Of a stretch of 64,000 bases of DNA, positions 20,837 to 31,940 are shown in pieces. Origin of the DNA: Diplolepis rosae. Taxonomy: Eukaryota > Arthropoda > Insecta > Hymenoptera > Diplolepididae. The notes under the pieces were generated by a model, which saw only the letters and a program-made list of their open reading frames with translations, ran no database searches and was not told the origin of the DNA. The first letter of the stretch is position 1; every line of letters begins with the position of its first letter. Both the position numbers and the translations under genes were made by a program. Where the stretch lies: the NCBI GenBank assembly GCA_030998225.1, contig JAPYXD010000553.1, positions 5,704,001 through 5,768,000 on the forward strand. Direction: 5' to 3'.

Positions 20837-23769
20837 AGGTAAATGTACCAGTCCTCGGACATGTGCCAGAGTCCGGACAAAGTCAATCGTTTCCGACTTT
20901 TGATAAATGAATAATTAATAAATTTTACTGAAATTTTTTATTTAAGTAAGCTGTAGCTAAGAAGTAAAGATGACACGAAACATTTTGTGTTCTTGAGCAA
21001 TAGTTTAAAAAAAAATTAATATTGTGTGAGTCGATGTCGATTATTTCTCAGAAAATATTAGGCGCTTACTGTTTTCGTTAGAAACAGATTGCATTTCATA
21101 AGGAAATATACACCTTAATTTTTACGATATGAAAGAAGTAATGCATGTATACTTTGTAAAAATGAATTTCGCATACAATGCATTTATTTTTTTTTTAAAT
21201 TTTATTATTCTTATGTTAGTAAATAAACAATCCGGACACTGGATCACGTAACCTGCCAATGTACCAGTCCTCAGACAAAATCACGAAGACTAGCGCCGCA
21301 ACTTTTTAGTGTTGTGCCAGTCGCCGTCAATTGAAAAGTTGTTGATTTTTTATGTTGTGATAGTGATTTGAATGCGATAAAAAAGGCAAGTAAGAATTAA
21401 TGAACTATATTTAGCCATCTATAATGTTGAATTATATAATTATGATAGAGAAATAATGTCTTTTGAACGAAAAATTACAATATAAAATTACAAAAACTAT
21501 CTAACCTCGTTCTTGTCAATTGCCAATTGTTTTTTAACGTTTTTAAACTTTTTTTCTGTATATATGTTAATAAATATCTTTCGTATCTTAGGTAAAGGAA
21601 CCAATTCAACGAGTTTTTCGCATCCCTCACTTCACGCGTAAACTTCAACCCTCGTTAAAAATTCCTCTTGGAATTTCTACGCAGATCACCAAGCACATTT
21701 ATTTGAAAGAAATCCCTTATGGTGTTTTCGCGTCAAATATTCAAGTGGTTTTCTTATGTAGAAATTTCAAAAGGAATTTCTGTAAAACCATAAGGATTTT
21801 TGCAGCTGAGTTAACACAAAATAAACTATTTACACTTTTATTATCCTAATTATAGATAAAATACCGAAAACACGAGGAGGTAGAAAACGAAATAGAAGAA
21901 CACCTCTATACACACGGGAGAACCTTAATGCAGCCTTAGAAAAAGCGAATGAAATGACCTCGGGAAAAGGGTCTCTTTCATCAATTGCAAGAGACTATAA
22001 AATACCACGAACTACTCTGCACGATAAATTTCACAGCAAAGCTCATTTGGAAACAAAATTTGGTCCTCCACCGGTACTATCGAACAAAGTTGAAAAAACG
22101 ATAATTGATTGGATACTTCTTTGCTGTGACCGAGGTTTCCCAGTAACTAAAACTCTTCTCCTGGATAATATCCAACGCTATGTTAAAGATGAAAATATCA
22201 AAACTCCATTCAACGATGGACGACCTGGTCGCTCTTGGTATGATGGATTTATGAAAAGGCATCCCGATTTATCGGAACGCGTAGCCCAGAACTTGACATT
22301 GACACGTGCTAAAGCAACCCCGGAGAAATTGAAGGCCTGGTTTAAAAATGTCCAAACATATTTGGAGTCTATCGACCTCAAGAACATTGAACCCAACAGA
22401 TGTTTCAATCTGGATGAAAGTTGCTTCTTGATGGCACCGAAATCACACCAAGTAATCGCCCGCAGAGGCATGAAAAGCGTGTACAAAATCATCAACGGAA
22501 ATGAGAAAGAGAATGCGACTGTCTTGTTTAATCTGAACGCCAAAGGAGATTTAGCTCCAGCAATGATTATTTTTCCTTACACGCGGATACCAAGGGTCAT
22601 TGTCGAGAAAATTCCCCGAGATTGGAGCGTTGGACGCACTGACAGTGGCTGGATGACCTCTGACACTTTCTTCAGCTACATGCGAGACGTATTCCATCCT
22701 TGGGTAGTCAGTCAAGGAATTCAATTTCACATCGTTTTGTACATGGACGGCCATTCGTCGCACATCACTTTGCCACTTGTTCTGTTTTGCCGTAAAAATA
22801 GCATCGAACTGATTGCTCTTTATCCAAATGCGACGCATTTGTTGCAACCACTTGACGTCTCACTGTTTCATCCACTGAAAAGCGTCTGGAAGAAAGTTTT
22901 GGACGATTGGCGATTGCAAAATAACCTCGAGATTCTTCGAAAGGAAGATTTTGCGCCGCTTCTGAAAAATGCTGTGGAAAATATCGACCTCGTACAAATC
23001 GCTACAAATGGATTCAAGAAATGTGGACTCATGCCATTTTCCGTCGCGAATGTAAATTTTTCGAAGATTCATTTCCCTGAGCAGGGCGACCCAAAAATGA
23101 TCGAGACTTCGGAATCGATTTCTGAAACTCCCTGAAATGAATCCTACATCGAGGATCTCGCAATTCAGCTTGAAAAAGAAGAAAGGGCAAAGCTGAGAAA
23201 ACAGCAACAAGAAGAAAAATCAGTGTTGGCAAAAATTAAGAAGGAGAAAGCAATAGAGAAAGCGAAGAAAAAGACGGAGGAGCGTGCTGAGTTTGAGAGG
23301 ATCAAGAAAGAGAAGCAGATTGAAAAAGCGAAACAAAAAGAAGACCGCGAAACGAAAGCCAGGATCAAAAGAGAGGAAAAAGCTAAAAAGGGAAAAACCG
23401 AGAAAGATACTTATTGATTGATTGTATTAAAAAGTTCGCTAAAAATAAAAATAAACGTATTTTATATTTTTTGAATTAATATACTTTAAATAATTATCTT
23501 GTCCGGAGACTGGAGCATGCATTTTCGGCCACTCACGCAATCACATTTGACTTGTCCGGGGACTGGCACACGTGTATCAATCATCATAATTCTTTTATAT
23601 TATCAAAATTGATGATTCAAAACCATCATTAAGTATATGTTTGTGAAGAAAATGATATTCCTAATATTTCTACTATGATAAATTAATAATAGATTGCAAT
23701 TTCATAGAAAGTTTTATTATTTTTACCGCTCTGATGTCTTAAGTGTCCGAGGACTGGTACATTTACCTT
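20837..23769 (+). mobile_element. pogo/Tigger-like DNA transposon, near complete
   Basis: Terminal inverted repeats begin AGGTAAATGTACCAGTCCTC and are flanked by TA (20835-20836, 23770-23771). The length is 2933 bp. The terminal motif TGTCCGAGGACTGG recurs inside both ends: about 20862, 21226 and 21262 on the left, 23500 and 23552 on the right. The element carries a single transposase gene with only two visible lesions. Confidence 0.9.
21861..23417 (+). pseudogene. pogo/Tigger-like transposase (psq HTH, CENP-B HTH, DDE_1)
   Basis: This is a transposase of about 518 codons. An N-terminal pipsqueak-type helix-turn-helix spans 21900-22030 (SSIARDYKIPRTTLHDKF), and a CENP-B-type HTH follows (GRSWYDGFMKRHPDLSER, about 22230). 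The DDE_1 core has FNLDESCF (first D, about 22410), LYMDGHSSH (second D, about 22740) and LLQPLDVSLFHPLK (third D, about 22850). The tail is a Lys/Glu-rich coiled coil (23200-23410). An in-frame TGA at 23133 separates core and tail. At 21861 the codon is ATA in front of PKTRGGRKRN, where an ATG start would be expected; the next in-frame ATG is 21954, which would clip the HTH. An intron acceptor-like TTATAG at 21850-21855 is the alternative: the start would then be in an upstream exon. Apart from these the frame is intact, so the copy is recent. Confidence 0.85.
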
Positions 23770-23771
23770 AT

Positions 23772-24372
23772 AATGAAATAATGTTAAACAAATGGTACTA
23801 ATTTTCCATAAATGTTTTTTAACGTGTGAATAGATCAAGCAAATCAAATTTATGTGAGTCCGGCGCATTTACGCGTTTTTATGTGAAAGTTAAGAGTAGC
23901 GTAATACTGCGTATTACGATACAGAGGATCAAAATGTAAAAATTGAACTGCGTATAGGCCTAATACAATATAGCGGAGTTTGACGTTATTACAATCCAAC
24001 CTATGAATTTTTCTCTTCAAGCCACTCAGATATTGGCTAGTGAAAGAACGCGTCTCGTGTCAATTGCGTAATTTTCTATTACCGAAAATGTGACGATTGG
24101 ATTCGAGTGTACGCAGAAAAACTATGAAACTGCCGTTTGCAACGTTTATTGCAAAAAAGATAGAATTTGTTTTTAATTATGATTTATTGGTTATTAAATG
24201 ATTGACTGATTAATACTTTAATTGTCTTTTTGAACATTTGTAAATGAAAATATAAACTATTAGTAAATTATTTAAAATTTTTTTTGCAGATGATGGAAAA
24301 CAGTAGTTACATGAATAACTTGTAAATGTGCTGGAGTCACATAAAATAGTATACACACCTCGGCGCATAATA
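23772..24372. other. AT-rich spacer, no gene seen
   Basis: No domain, repeat end or RNA gene was recognised. Confidence 0.4.
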
Positions 24373-24374
24373 TA

Positions 24375-25265
24375 TTAGATCTATAACTTAATTCGTGCGG
24401 TTTTTTTCTCAAAATTTGAACGTTTATTTAAGAAAAACATGTACAATAGTATTATTCAAAGTATTCCCCATCTGAAGCTATGACTTTTTTCCATCTTTCT
24501 GGCAATTTGTGGATTCCATCCCAAAAGAACTGCACCGGCTTGGCGGCCAAGAATGAATCAAGCCAATTTTTGATACCCTGTTCTGATGTGAACCGTATTC
24601 CAGTGAGGGCGTTCTGCATCGACCGGAACAAATGGTAGTCAGAAGGGGCAAGGCCTGGGCTATAAGGCAGGTGGGGTAACACTTCCCATCCACTGTTTTC
24701 CAAATAGTTCTTAAGCGGAATAGCAACATGGGGCCGAGCGTTGTCATGATGGAAAGTTATTGCCTCGTGTCTGGTCGCATATTCCGGGCGTTATTCGGCT
24801 AAATACAGAGCATTACCATCGCGCCATGGATATTCGGCTTTGCCGTTGATTTTGCTGGTTGGCCGGGTTTCACATATGATTTTTTGCGCTTGGGGTTGTC
24901 GTAATGGATCCATTTTTCATCACCAGTAACAATCCGATGCAAAAATGTCTTCTTTTTGTAGCGTTCCAGCAGCATTTTGGACATGCAAAACCGCCTTTCA
25001 ATGTCTCTCGACTTGAGCTCATGTGGAACCCAATTTCCTTGCTTTTGAATGTATCCGGCTGCTTTTAAACACTTTTTTATGCACAAAGTTCGACATATTT
25101 GAGTGAAAAAAAATTATTGTTTGCGCTTTAAATGAATGACATATACTGAAAAAGACACACATTGACAGTAGCTTTCCAACGAATGTTCGGAATATTGGAA
25201 CGATGGAATAATAATCAAGTTACGCCATCTCTTAGCAAACCGCACGAATTAAGTTATAGATCCAA
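24375..25265 (-). mobile_element. mariner element, internally deleted (891 bp)
   Basis: Same terminal repeats as 1454-2739 (core ACTTAATTCGTGCGGTTT), flanked by TA (24373-24374, 25266-25267), opposite strand. About 395 bp of the transposase N-terminal coding region is missing, so the start codon context (about 25096) is joined almost directly to the second helix-turn-helix. Confidence 0.92.
24449..25100 (-). pseudogene. mariner transposase, N-terminal deletion
   Basis: Encodes the end of the DNA-binding part (LKAAGYIQKQGNWVPHEL) and the catalytic domain. The first catalytic block, IVTGDEKWIHYDNP, is intact, unlike the copy at 1.6 kb. The second and third catalytic aspartates lie in the frame reaching 24452 ([14 protein letters not shown], about 24650). 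Stops near 24790 split the domain. It cannot bind its own ends because the N-terminal helices are deleted. Together the two copies give the whole family sequence. Confidence 0.88.
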
Positions 25266-25267
25266 TA

Positions 25268-25865
25268 CTATTATTTGACTGAACCCAAAGAAGAGATTGT
25301 TTAATTAAAACAAACATATATTTAATATACGACCAAGGAAGATATCTTTTGACTATTTTTTTCGTATATTAAATGAATGTTGGTTTAATTGAAACAAACT
25401 TTTTTTTTAGTTTGTAATCAATTGCATACTTCATAAAACATAACAAATTATTTGGCAAAAAAAGCACGAGAACGATGCGAATTTGTTGCAACGTGAAATA
25501 CAAATTCTCAACGTCACATTTAAGGGAGCCGTTTAATGTAGAGGGCTGAAAATGAGAGTGATCTTGTTCGCAACAATGAAACTTATCGACACTTTACGAA
25601 TTTATTTGTCCACTAATATTGTACATAAAAACATTTTTGCAGGCTCGCAGAGCAACAAAGTTTGGCGTTATAAGGACAGGTGTCCAACCATCTCCGCTTA
25701 GAGAAGCAAAACGGCGGGCATAATTTTCGGAAAAATGGTCTGGAACCAAAAAACCAAAAATATTTTTAAAGATTATACTAGTAGTTACCACCGAAAAGTG
25801 AGAAAAAAAATTGACATTTTTAAAAATCGTAGACAAAAAGCGGTAAATATCATTTGCAGTCCAAA
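25268..25865. other. AT-rich spacer, no gene seen
   Basis: Contains a short inverted similarity (GTTTAATTAAAACAAAC at about 25300 and GGTTTAATTGAAACAAAC at about 25382). No coding region. Confidence 0.4.
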
Positions 25866-26062
25866 ATTGCGCAGTCGAAAGCGTCTTTTTTCCACAGAAA
25901 GATTTTCGAATTCTTTAATATTTGAATTCATTGGCATTATTTGCGATATAAAAGTTTGAAATTGTCTACGAGGACACCTGTCGGTAACGTATCCTATCTG
26001 ATACGCGGCTAGTGATTCTCCGATAATGTAGGCAGTAGCAGAAATTTCAAACTCAACTAATA
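25866..26062 (-). repeat. Dispersed repeat, second copy of the SINE-like body
   Basis: Minus strand of this stretch matches 12471-12640, with shared words GATACGTTACCGACAG-like, GTCCTCGTAGACAATTTCAAA and CTTTCTGT(A/G)GAAAAA. It begins at the CAGTCGAAAG sequence that ends the tRNA-like unit at 12841, but the tRNA-like head itself is absent here. Likely a truncated member of a tRNA-derived SINE family. Confidence 0.65.
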
Positions 26063-27748
26063 AATAGTAAAAAAATATTGTTTTTTTAATTTGATGTGGT
26101 TCACTGAGTAGTGACACATATTAACTGTTCGGATACGCAAGAGCAAGTTCATCAGTTGCATAGTTTTTAAGATATCATGCCCGCCAATTTGAAAAAGGCG
26201 TTCAAATTTTTGGACAGGTTAAGTAATAGAAAATAGAGTCAAAATTTCTCAAACGGATCACCAAAATCCAATGCTATGCGAGCGACCGACTCGTAGATCG
26301 TGCAACACTGCAATTTAAATCTAACTGTGATATGCGTTTGAATAGGCGGATGTCAAAGGTTATTGTTAACAGTTAAAAAAAATGTCATGTCAAGTGAGAT
26401 GGAAAATAAGATTTATAAAGAACAAAACTTTAGACTATGAAGTGCGTCGAAATTCGGGACTGGTTGAAGCGAGGAAAAGAAAATATTCTGCCGGTAATTT
26501 CACGTATGCTTCCAAGCGGGTTGTGTGTGTGTGTGTGTCGAAACCTACAGCAGACAAGCTGAAGATACTGTTACGTTTATCTGTTTGAAAGGACTGAAAT
26601 TTAAATGTTCTAAATTAGATTATCTATAAATCTGCACGCTGGAGAGATTTGATGTTTTTTTCAAAAATTTATATTTTCAATCAGCACAAATACCGACATT
26701 TTTTAAATTTCTCTACCAGAGCGTTTAATTACTACAAATTAAAATGTGAAGTGCCTATGCAGTGCCCATGAATTACGTGTTAAAGTAGTCAACTTTGACA
26801 TTAATTATCTCTGCATCGGTACGGTTGAAAAATTTGAAATTAATTTATCATATAAATAATTATTCTATTTGAATATCAGCTCCTTTTTTAAAAAATTCTA
26901 CCAGGGATCGATTTTTTTACATACAACCTTAAGGCCACGGATTAACCATTAGAGCTGACTAAATCAATCAAATCTGTTTCCCCCAAGATTTTTCCACGGT
27001 ATTACATTTTTTCAGCTGAAACATTATGACATAATGAAGGACATATTAGCGAATGGATATAAACTTCAATTAGTTTTCAACAATTAAAAAAATTTTAGTG
27101 TCGGTGAAGCAGGAATTATTTTTTTTTGATTATTTAGACCTGATTTTATTAATTTAGTCAGCTGTACTGATTGATTCATGACCATAACCGTAAACGGATC
27201 GATCGATAAAATAGTTGGTTTGTTCACTCTTGAAAAATAAAAGAGTTTAAATATCTCATCATTAGAAAATACATAACTTTTGCTGAGTTGGCTACCTTGC
27301 TTGTCATGATACGTAGTCACGTTGTAGTGCGGTACCTCAAGAGCAGTTTAACCTCTTTTAGGATTTTCTGAATAATTCTTGTAATTATTTATTCACTATA
27401 ACAGTAGCCGGATATTTAACTTCAGTTATTTATTCGGACACTGTATTTTTCTTAGCAGTTGAACAAATAATTTTATTCTTATTCGGCCGTCTAGCTCAGT
27501 AATGAAGAACTATGGCACGCGAATGTTTAATTACGAAGAGTAAAAAAGATTGATTAATACTGCGTTCACATAAAAAAAACCTAGACTTACACAATCATTT
27601 GATGCATTATTTTTTTGCACGGCATGCGGTACGCGTCATATAAATATAAATAATATAAATATTTTTGGTACACAAGCTGAAAAGGTTTCGCCACCACTGA
27701 TCTAGCCAGTCAAATAGACGCAGCCAAAACAAAATGAATTAATCTTAC
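26063..27748. other. Presumed host intron next to the Hs6st exon
   Basis: No transposon ends and no coding region were recognised. A (TG) microsatellite lies at about 26521-26538. Confidence 0.45.
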
Positions 27749-28181
27749 CAGTCTTTTGAATATGAAGAAATACCATTACATCATGAGCGTTGATATTAAA
27801 TTGAAAAGAGTCGTTGGCAAAGAGGTCATCATATCCAAGGTTACCTGAAAGACTCTGTAATTTGAAACCCGAGCGTAATCCCAGGAGTCCGTTGCCATTC
27901 TTCACAGCTTCCACAAAAGGGTTGTTATCTACAGAGGGTTCTGCTATAATTCTCACTGACTCCTTAAGATCACGTTTAGTTAATGCGCACACATGATCGG
28001 GACAGAAGTAACCTAGGTAAACAATACTAGCTAGTACAAGTAAAAGGCAAATCCCGACGATGCCACGGAGTTGAGTAGCTCGCGACCGCGATTCCATCGT
28101 CGCGGAAGCAGCTTCTTGTGATTCCTGCGGGACTAATTCCGTCCGATCGCTAACCTTGTCCTGGCTCAATCGCCTGCCCAT
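27749..28181 (-). CDS. Hs6st: Heparan-sulfate 6-O-sulfotransferase, first coding exon
   Basis: Heparan-sulfate 6-O-sulfotransferase moves sulfate from PAPS to the 6-O position of glucosamine in heparan sulfate in the Golgi, which tunes FGF and other growth-factor signalling. This exon gives 144 codons plus one base. Residues ~1-37 are a basic cytoplasmic tail (MGRRLSQDKVSDRTELVPQ). Residues ~40-59 (GIVGICLLLVLASIVYLGYF) form a single signal-anchor helix, as expected of a type II Golgi enzyme. The stem region follows, then VMVFLHIQKTG, the 5'-phosphosulfate-binding loop diagnostic of the family. The frame runs to a canonical donor (ACTG/GTAAGA at 27748), which splits the second Gly codon of HIQKTGG; reading through gives only unrelated residues. 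Codon use is more GC-rich than the surroundings. The remaining sulfotransferase domain is not found at lower coordinates, implying an intron of over 27 kb. Confidence 0.9.
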
Positions 28182-28419
28182 CTCTCCCCATTACTTTTCC
28201 CATTAAAACCATGCGGCGTCCATCAAAAGTATTAAGATGAACTGTCTTCGACAAAAATTACGAAAAATAGACAAAATAAAATTTTAGAGCACAAAAGCGA
28301 AAATTCATGATAGAGAATCCACAATTGCGAACAGGCAGTGTTAAGCAGTGTTAAGCCGTGTTAAGGTGGAGAATAATCATGGAGAATAGACATAGGAGAC
28401 AGAAGTAGTATCTGTAGTA
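28182..28419 (-). promoter_or_regulatory. Probable 5' UTR/promoter side of Hs6st
   Basis: Position only: this is immediately upstream of the ATG at 28181 on the minus strand. No TATA or initiator can be asserted. A short tandem repeat of (C/G)(A/C)GTGTTAAG lies at about 28337-28365. Confidence 0.35.
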
Positions 28420-28583
28420 TGGTGCATTTATACCTCTGTCTGCCTGACCGGTGCGGACAGAAAATACATAAGAGTAAAGGAGACACACAGTGTAAAATTG
28501 GACAAATAGAAAACGTTTGTCTTTTTTGCTCTTATGTATTTTCTGTTCGCACCGATCAGGCAGACAGAGGTATAAATACACCA
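28420..28583. repeat. 164-bp hairpin (MITE-like)
   Basis: Arms of about 65 bp (28420-28485, 28517-28583) are nearly perfect inverted copies, starting GGTGCATTTATACCTCTGTC and ending with its complement, with a ~30-bp loop. It lies 240 bp upstream of the Hs6st start codon. Confidence 0.85.
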
Positions 28584-29117
28584 TGAAGGAGGAATTACAC
28601 CTCTGCATGCACCATGCAGGCATTATGTATGCTGGTTACCATGGTAACATATTAGTGGGTATCAGTGGGTATAGTGAAGTGGAGCAAGGTAATTCAATTT
28701 TTCCATATATTACTTATTCTTAAGTTAAAGATTATTGTCAGAGATAAGTTTCATTAATTTTACGTCAATTACTGATATGTAATAATATATAAGATAAGTA
28801 ATACAAAAATACTTGAATATAAAAAGCAAGAATGATACCACATAACCTGTTTTTGAAAAATATGTTCGGTATAACCAGCCGTATGCATCAGCCCGTATTT
28901 TACGATTCTAACTTGACCCCCTTAGTGTCCTAAGTTGAATTCCTAAATTAGTTTGCCGAATCGTCACACGCGGCGCTAACTGTACCATCACTCCCTGAAA
29001 ATACACAGTAACATACGAAGAATTTATTAAAAGAATTTTTAAAATATATTATTTAATGCCATAAACAAATAAAAGAGATCATACTTTAAATAATAATATT
29101 ATTTGAATATTTTAAAT
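28584..29117. other. AT-rich spacer, no gene seen
   Basis: No recognisable feature. Confidence 0.35.
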
Positions 29118-30058
29118 TAAATTTTCCCCTTTTTATTCATATTTATCTCGTACAAAAACTATTTTGAAACATTCAGCTGATATCAGAATTTAAATATTAT
29201 TATCTCTTTTATTCCTTTTTGGCATTGAATAATAACTTTTTTTAAATTTTTATATTTAATTGTTTACATATCACTACATTTATTATTTTTTTGAGGTAAA
29301 ATTAAGTTGAAAAATAGAAAAAAAATGAAAAATTCTGAACAAGGAACGAAGTTGATGAGAGTTGTAATTAGTTGAAAATCATTATGAATAATTAAAGAAA
29401 ATAGAATATAAAATAAGGTGAATATAATTTTTTTTTTAAATAGTTAACTAACATTAATGAAAACAGTATAATAAGAACAATTAAATTTTTTTTCATTTTC
29501 AAAACCAAAAGTAGTCTATCTACGTCCGTTTTCATCCTCTCTAACATTCACGAAATGTGAAAGTTGAAATTTAGGGAAACAAAAAGTTGTCGCAAGTGCC
29601 GAAGTAACCACCAAAAACTTGGGACACTGTCGGGAGTGGCGTATACAAGCCGCATATACCAACAACTAGCGACACTGTGGCGAGCAGCGAATACAAGCTT
29701 CCGTATCTTTCTCTCTTGTATGTTACCATGGCGTTGAATAAAGACTCAACGGTTATGAAATTTTTCCCTTTTTATTCATATTAACCTCGTACAAAAACTA
29801 TTTTGAAACATTCATCTAGTATTAATATCTCTTTCATTCCTTTATGGCATTAAATAATAACTTTTTTTCAAGTTTGTTTGAAAAATGAAAAAGAAATGAA
29901 AAATTTTGAACAAGAAACAAAGTCGATGAGAGTTGTAATTAGTTGGAAATCATTATGAATAATTAAATAATATAGAATATAAAATAAGGTGACTATTAAT
30001 TTATATTTTTAAAACAGTCAACCAACGTTAATAAAAACAGTATAATAAGAACAATAAA
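29118..30058. repeat. Direct duplication of a ~300-370-bp AT-rich block
   Basis: 29118-29490 and 29760-30058 share long collinear stretches (CTCGTACAAAAACTATTTTG, GAGTTGTAATTAGTTG, ACAGTATAATAAGAACAAT) with small indels. The 270 bp between them is less AT-rich and holds short repeats of GGGACACTGTCG / GCGACACTGTGGCG; no open frame of note. Confidence 0.7.
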
Positions 30059-30530
30059 AAGAATATAAATGAAGCAATGCCGATAATTCGATCTACCTTT
30101 TCATTTAAAACGAATTAAATTCCTCAAGATTTCGACCCTCAATTTGAGTCCTTTTCAAGAGATGTTAAAATAATATCCAAAAATAATTTCAACATTCATA
30201 AAAATGACGCGTAGATAAAAAATATTTCTTAACCATATAAATAAAACTTAAATGAAAAATCATTGGAGAACATCATATCCGAAAGAATTAAAAGGACGTT
30301 TTGTGTCGTTAAATAAAACTTAATAAATATTAACTAAAAAAAATAGCGTAAAACGCCGTATACACATATCATGGTCGAAGCCAAGCGAACAATAACTTAC
30401 AACTAAACAAATACAAACGAGGATCAGAAACAGAGAGGTCAGAGACAATAAATAAGAAGACAATAACAAAAGAGTGAAAGTTTAAAATTAATTAAATTAA
30501 ATCAAAATTATTACATTTTAGCTAATTTTT
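30059..30530. other. AT-rich spacer, no gene seen
   Basis: No recognisable feature. Confidence 0.35.
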
Positions 30531-31626
30531 ACATTCTCATCATGGATGAGAAGGTATTGGTTTTATGTGAAAAATGACTTTCGAAATTTTCATCAAATCT
30601 TTACGTTTTGAGACCCCCTGAGTCAGAAAAAAGGGTTTTTACGAAAGTGTCTATCTGTCTGTCTGTAGTAGGTCGTGTGCGGCATAACTCTCGATAGAAT
30701 TATCAGATTCAATTGAGCTTTGGTACACTTTATCGGAGCCGAAAAAGTAAGGACAAGTTCGTTAACCAGCAACATCCAATCAAAATTGAGGGGTTGAGCA
30801 CTACTTTTGTGTTTTTGAAAATAATTTTTTGAAAAAATCAAAAATTTCAATACTGGTTTTAGATAGTGCTCATAAATCTCTAAAAATTATCTTGATAACA
30901 TTTTTTGATTAAATCAAAATTAGAAATGTTACTGCATATTCAAATTCGAAAAAAGTCAATATCAAAATTCCATTTTCCAGTTAAATTATACGAGATACAA
31001 AAAAACGTTATGATACAATATTATTTTCTACATAAAGTCCTACAAGTTTGAATTGTAAAATTTTTTCATAAGATGCATATTTTACTTTTTAATTCCAAAA
31101 AAAAAATATTGAAAATCCAAAATTCAATTTTTTAACAATAATATTCGAAATACGAAAAAAACGTAAGAATACAAAGTTTGTCGTTTCAAAAAGATCCACA
31201 AATTTTGTCTCACACAGTTTCTTATAAAACATATATTTTTCGTTTCAATTCCAAAAAATACGATTAAAATTCAAAAATTCCATTTTTTAGACAAAATATG
31301 TGAGATACAAAAGAAACGTTTAGATGGGAAATTGTTTGCCTAAATGAGGTCTACAAATTCTCATTAAGACATTTCGGGACAGGAGGTATATTTTATGTTT
31401 TGATTTTTAATATTAAAAAAATTCGATTTTTTTCACCAAAATATGTGAGATACGAAATAAGCATTGTTCTGCAAAATCGTTTCCTTAAATAAAGTCTACG
31501 ACTGTTTTTTTTTTTTTTGAGAGATTTGGAAGAAAATAAATTATTTTAATCATGTAATTCATTAAAAAGTTACTGAAATGTATACAGAAAATCGAGCGCG
31601 AAGCGCGAGCGCCATGATGAGAATGT
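30531..31626. mobile_element. 1.1-kb short-TIR repeat with internal tandem units
   Basis: The ends ACATTCTCATCATGG (30531-30545) and CCATGATGAGAATGT (31612-31626) are perfect 15-bp inverted repeats. Internal sequence includes (TCTG)n near 30650 and about four degenerate tandem units of 120-160 bp between 30950 and 31500. Each unit has an (A/C)GAGATAC(A/G)AAA...CG core followed by a 'taaaGTCTaCaa'-like word. No coding region. It resembles noncoding Helitron- or MITE-like repeats, but I cannot assign it. Confidence 0.6.
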
Positions 31627-31940
31627 GTTCCTTAAGGCTGATAGAGCCTTAAGTAAATTCAATTTCCTGTTTCAATTAAATTCAAAAAGAAATTGAGTGA
31701 CTTTGAGAAAATGTGTAATTCACATCATCTGTAATATTATTATAAAATTGGTTTGAGCGTCAGTATCAAATTATAATAAATAAACTTGAATGTATGTGAA
31801 GAGCACAAGAACGAGCGCGAAGCGCGAGGTCCAGAAAGAAAAGAGCGCGATGCGCGACGATCAAATCGCGCGCCCCAGGCGCGCTCAAACTTGCGAGCTG
31901 CGCGCGAAGCGAGCGATGAGAATGTGCCCGCGAAGCGTGC
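31590..31940. repeat. GCGCGAAGCGCGA palindromic motif cluster
   Basis: The GC-rich word GAGCGCGAAGCGCGAG and variants occur at about 31593, 31812, 31842 (GAGCGCGATGCGCGA) and 31900 (GCGCGCGAAGCGAGCG). Two copies are followed by the same GATGAGAATGTG end motif (31616, 31914). The surrounding DNA is strongly AT-rich, so the cluster stands out. Confidence 0.75.

Noticed and set aside
27481..27540. tRNA-like GTCTAGCTCAGTAATG
   Set aside because: A-box-like word only; no B box at the right distance.
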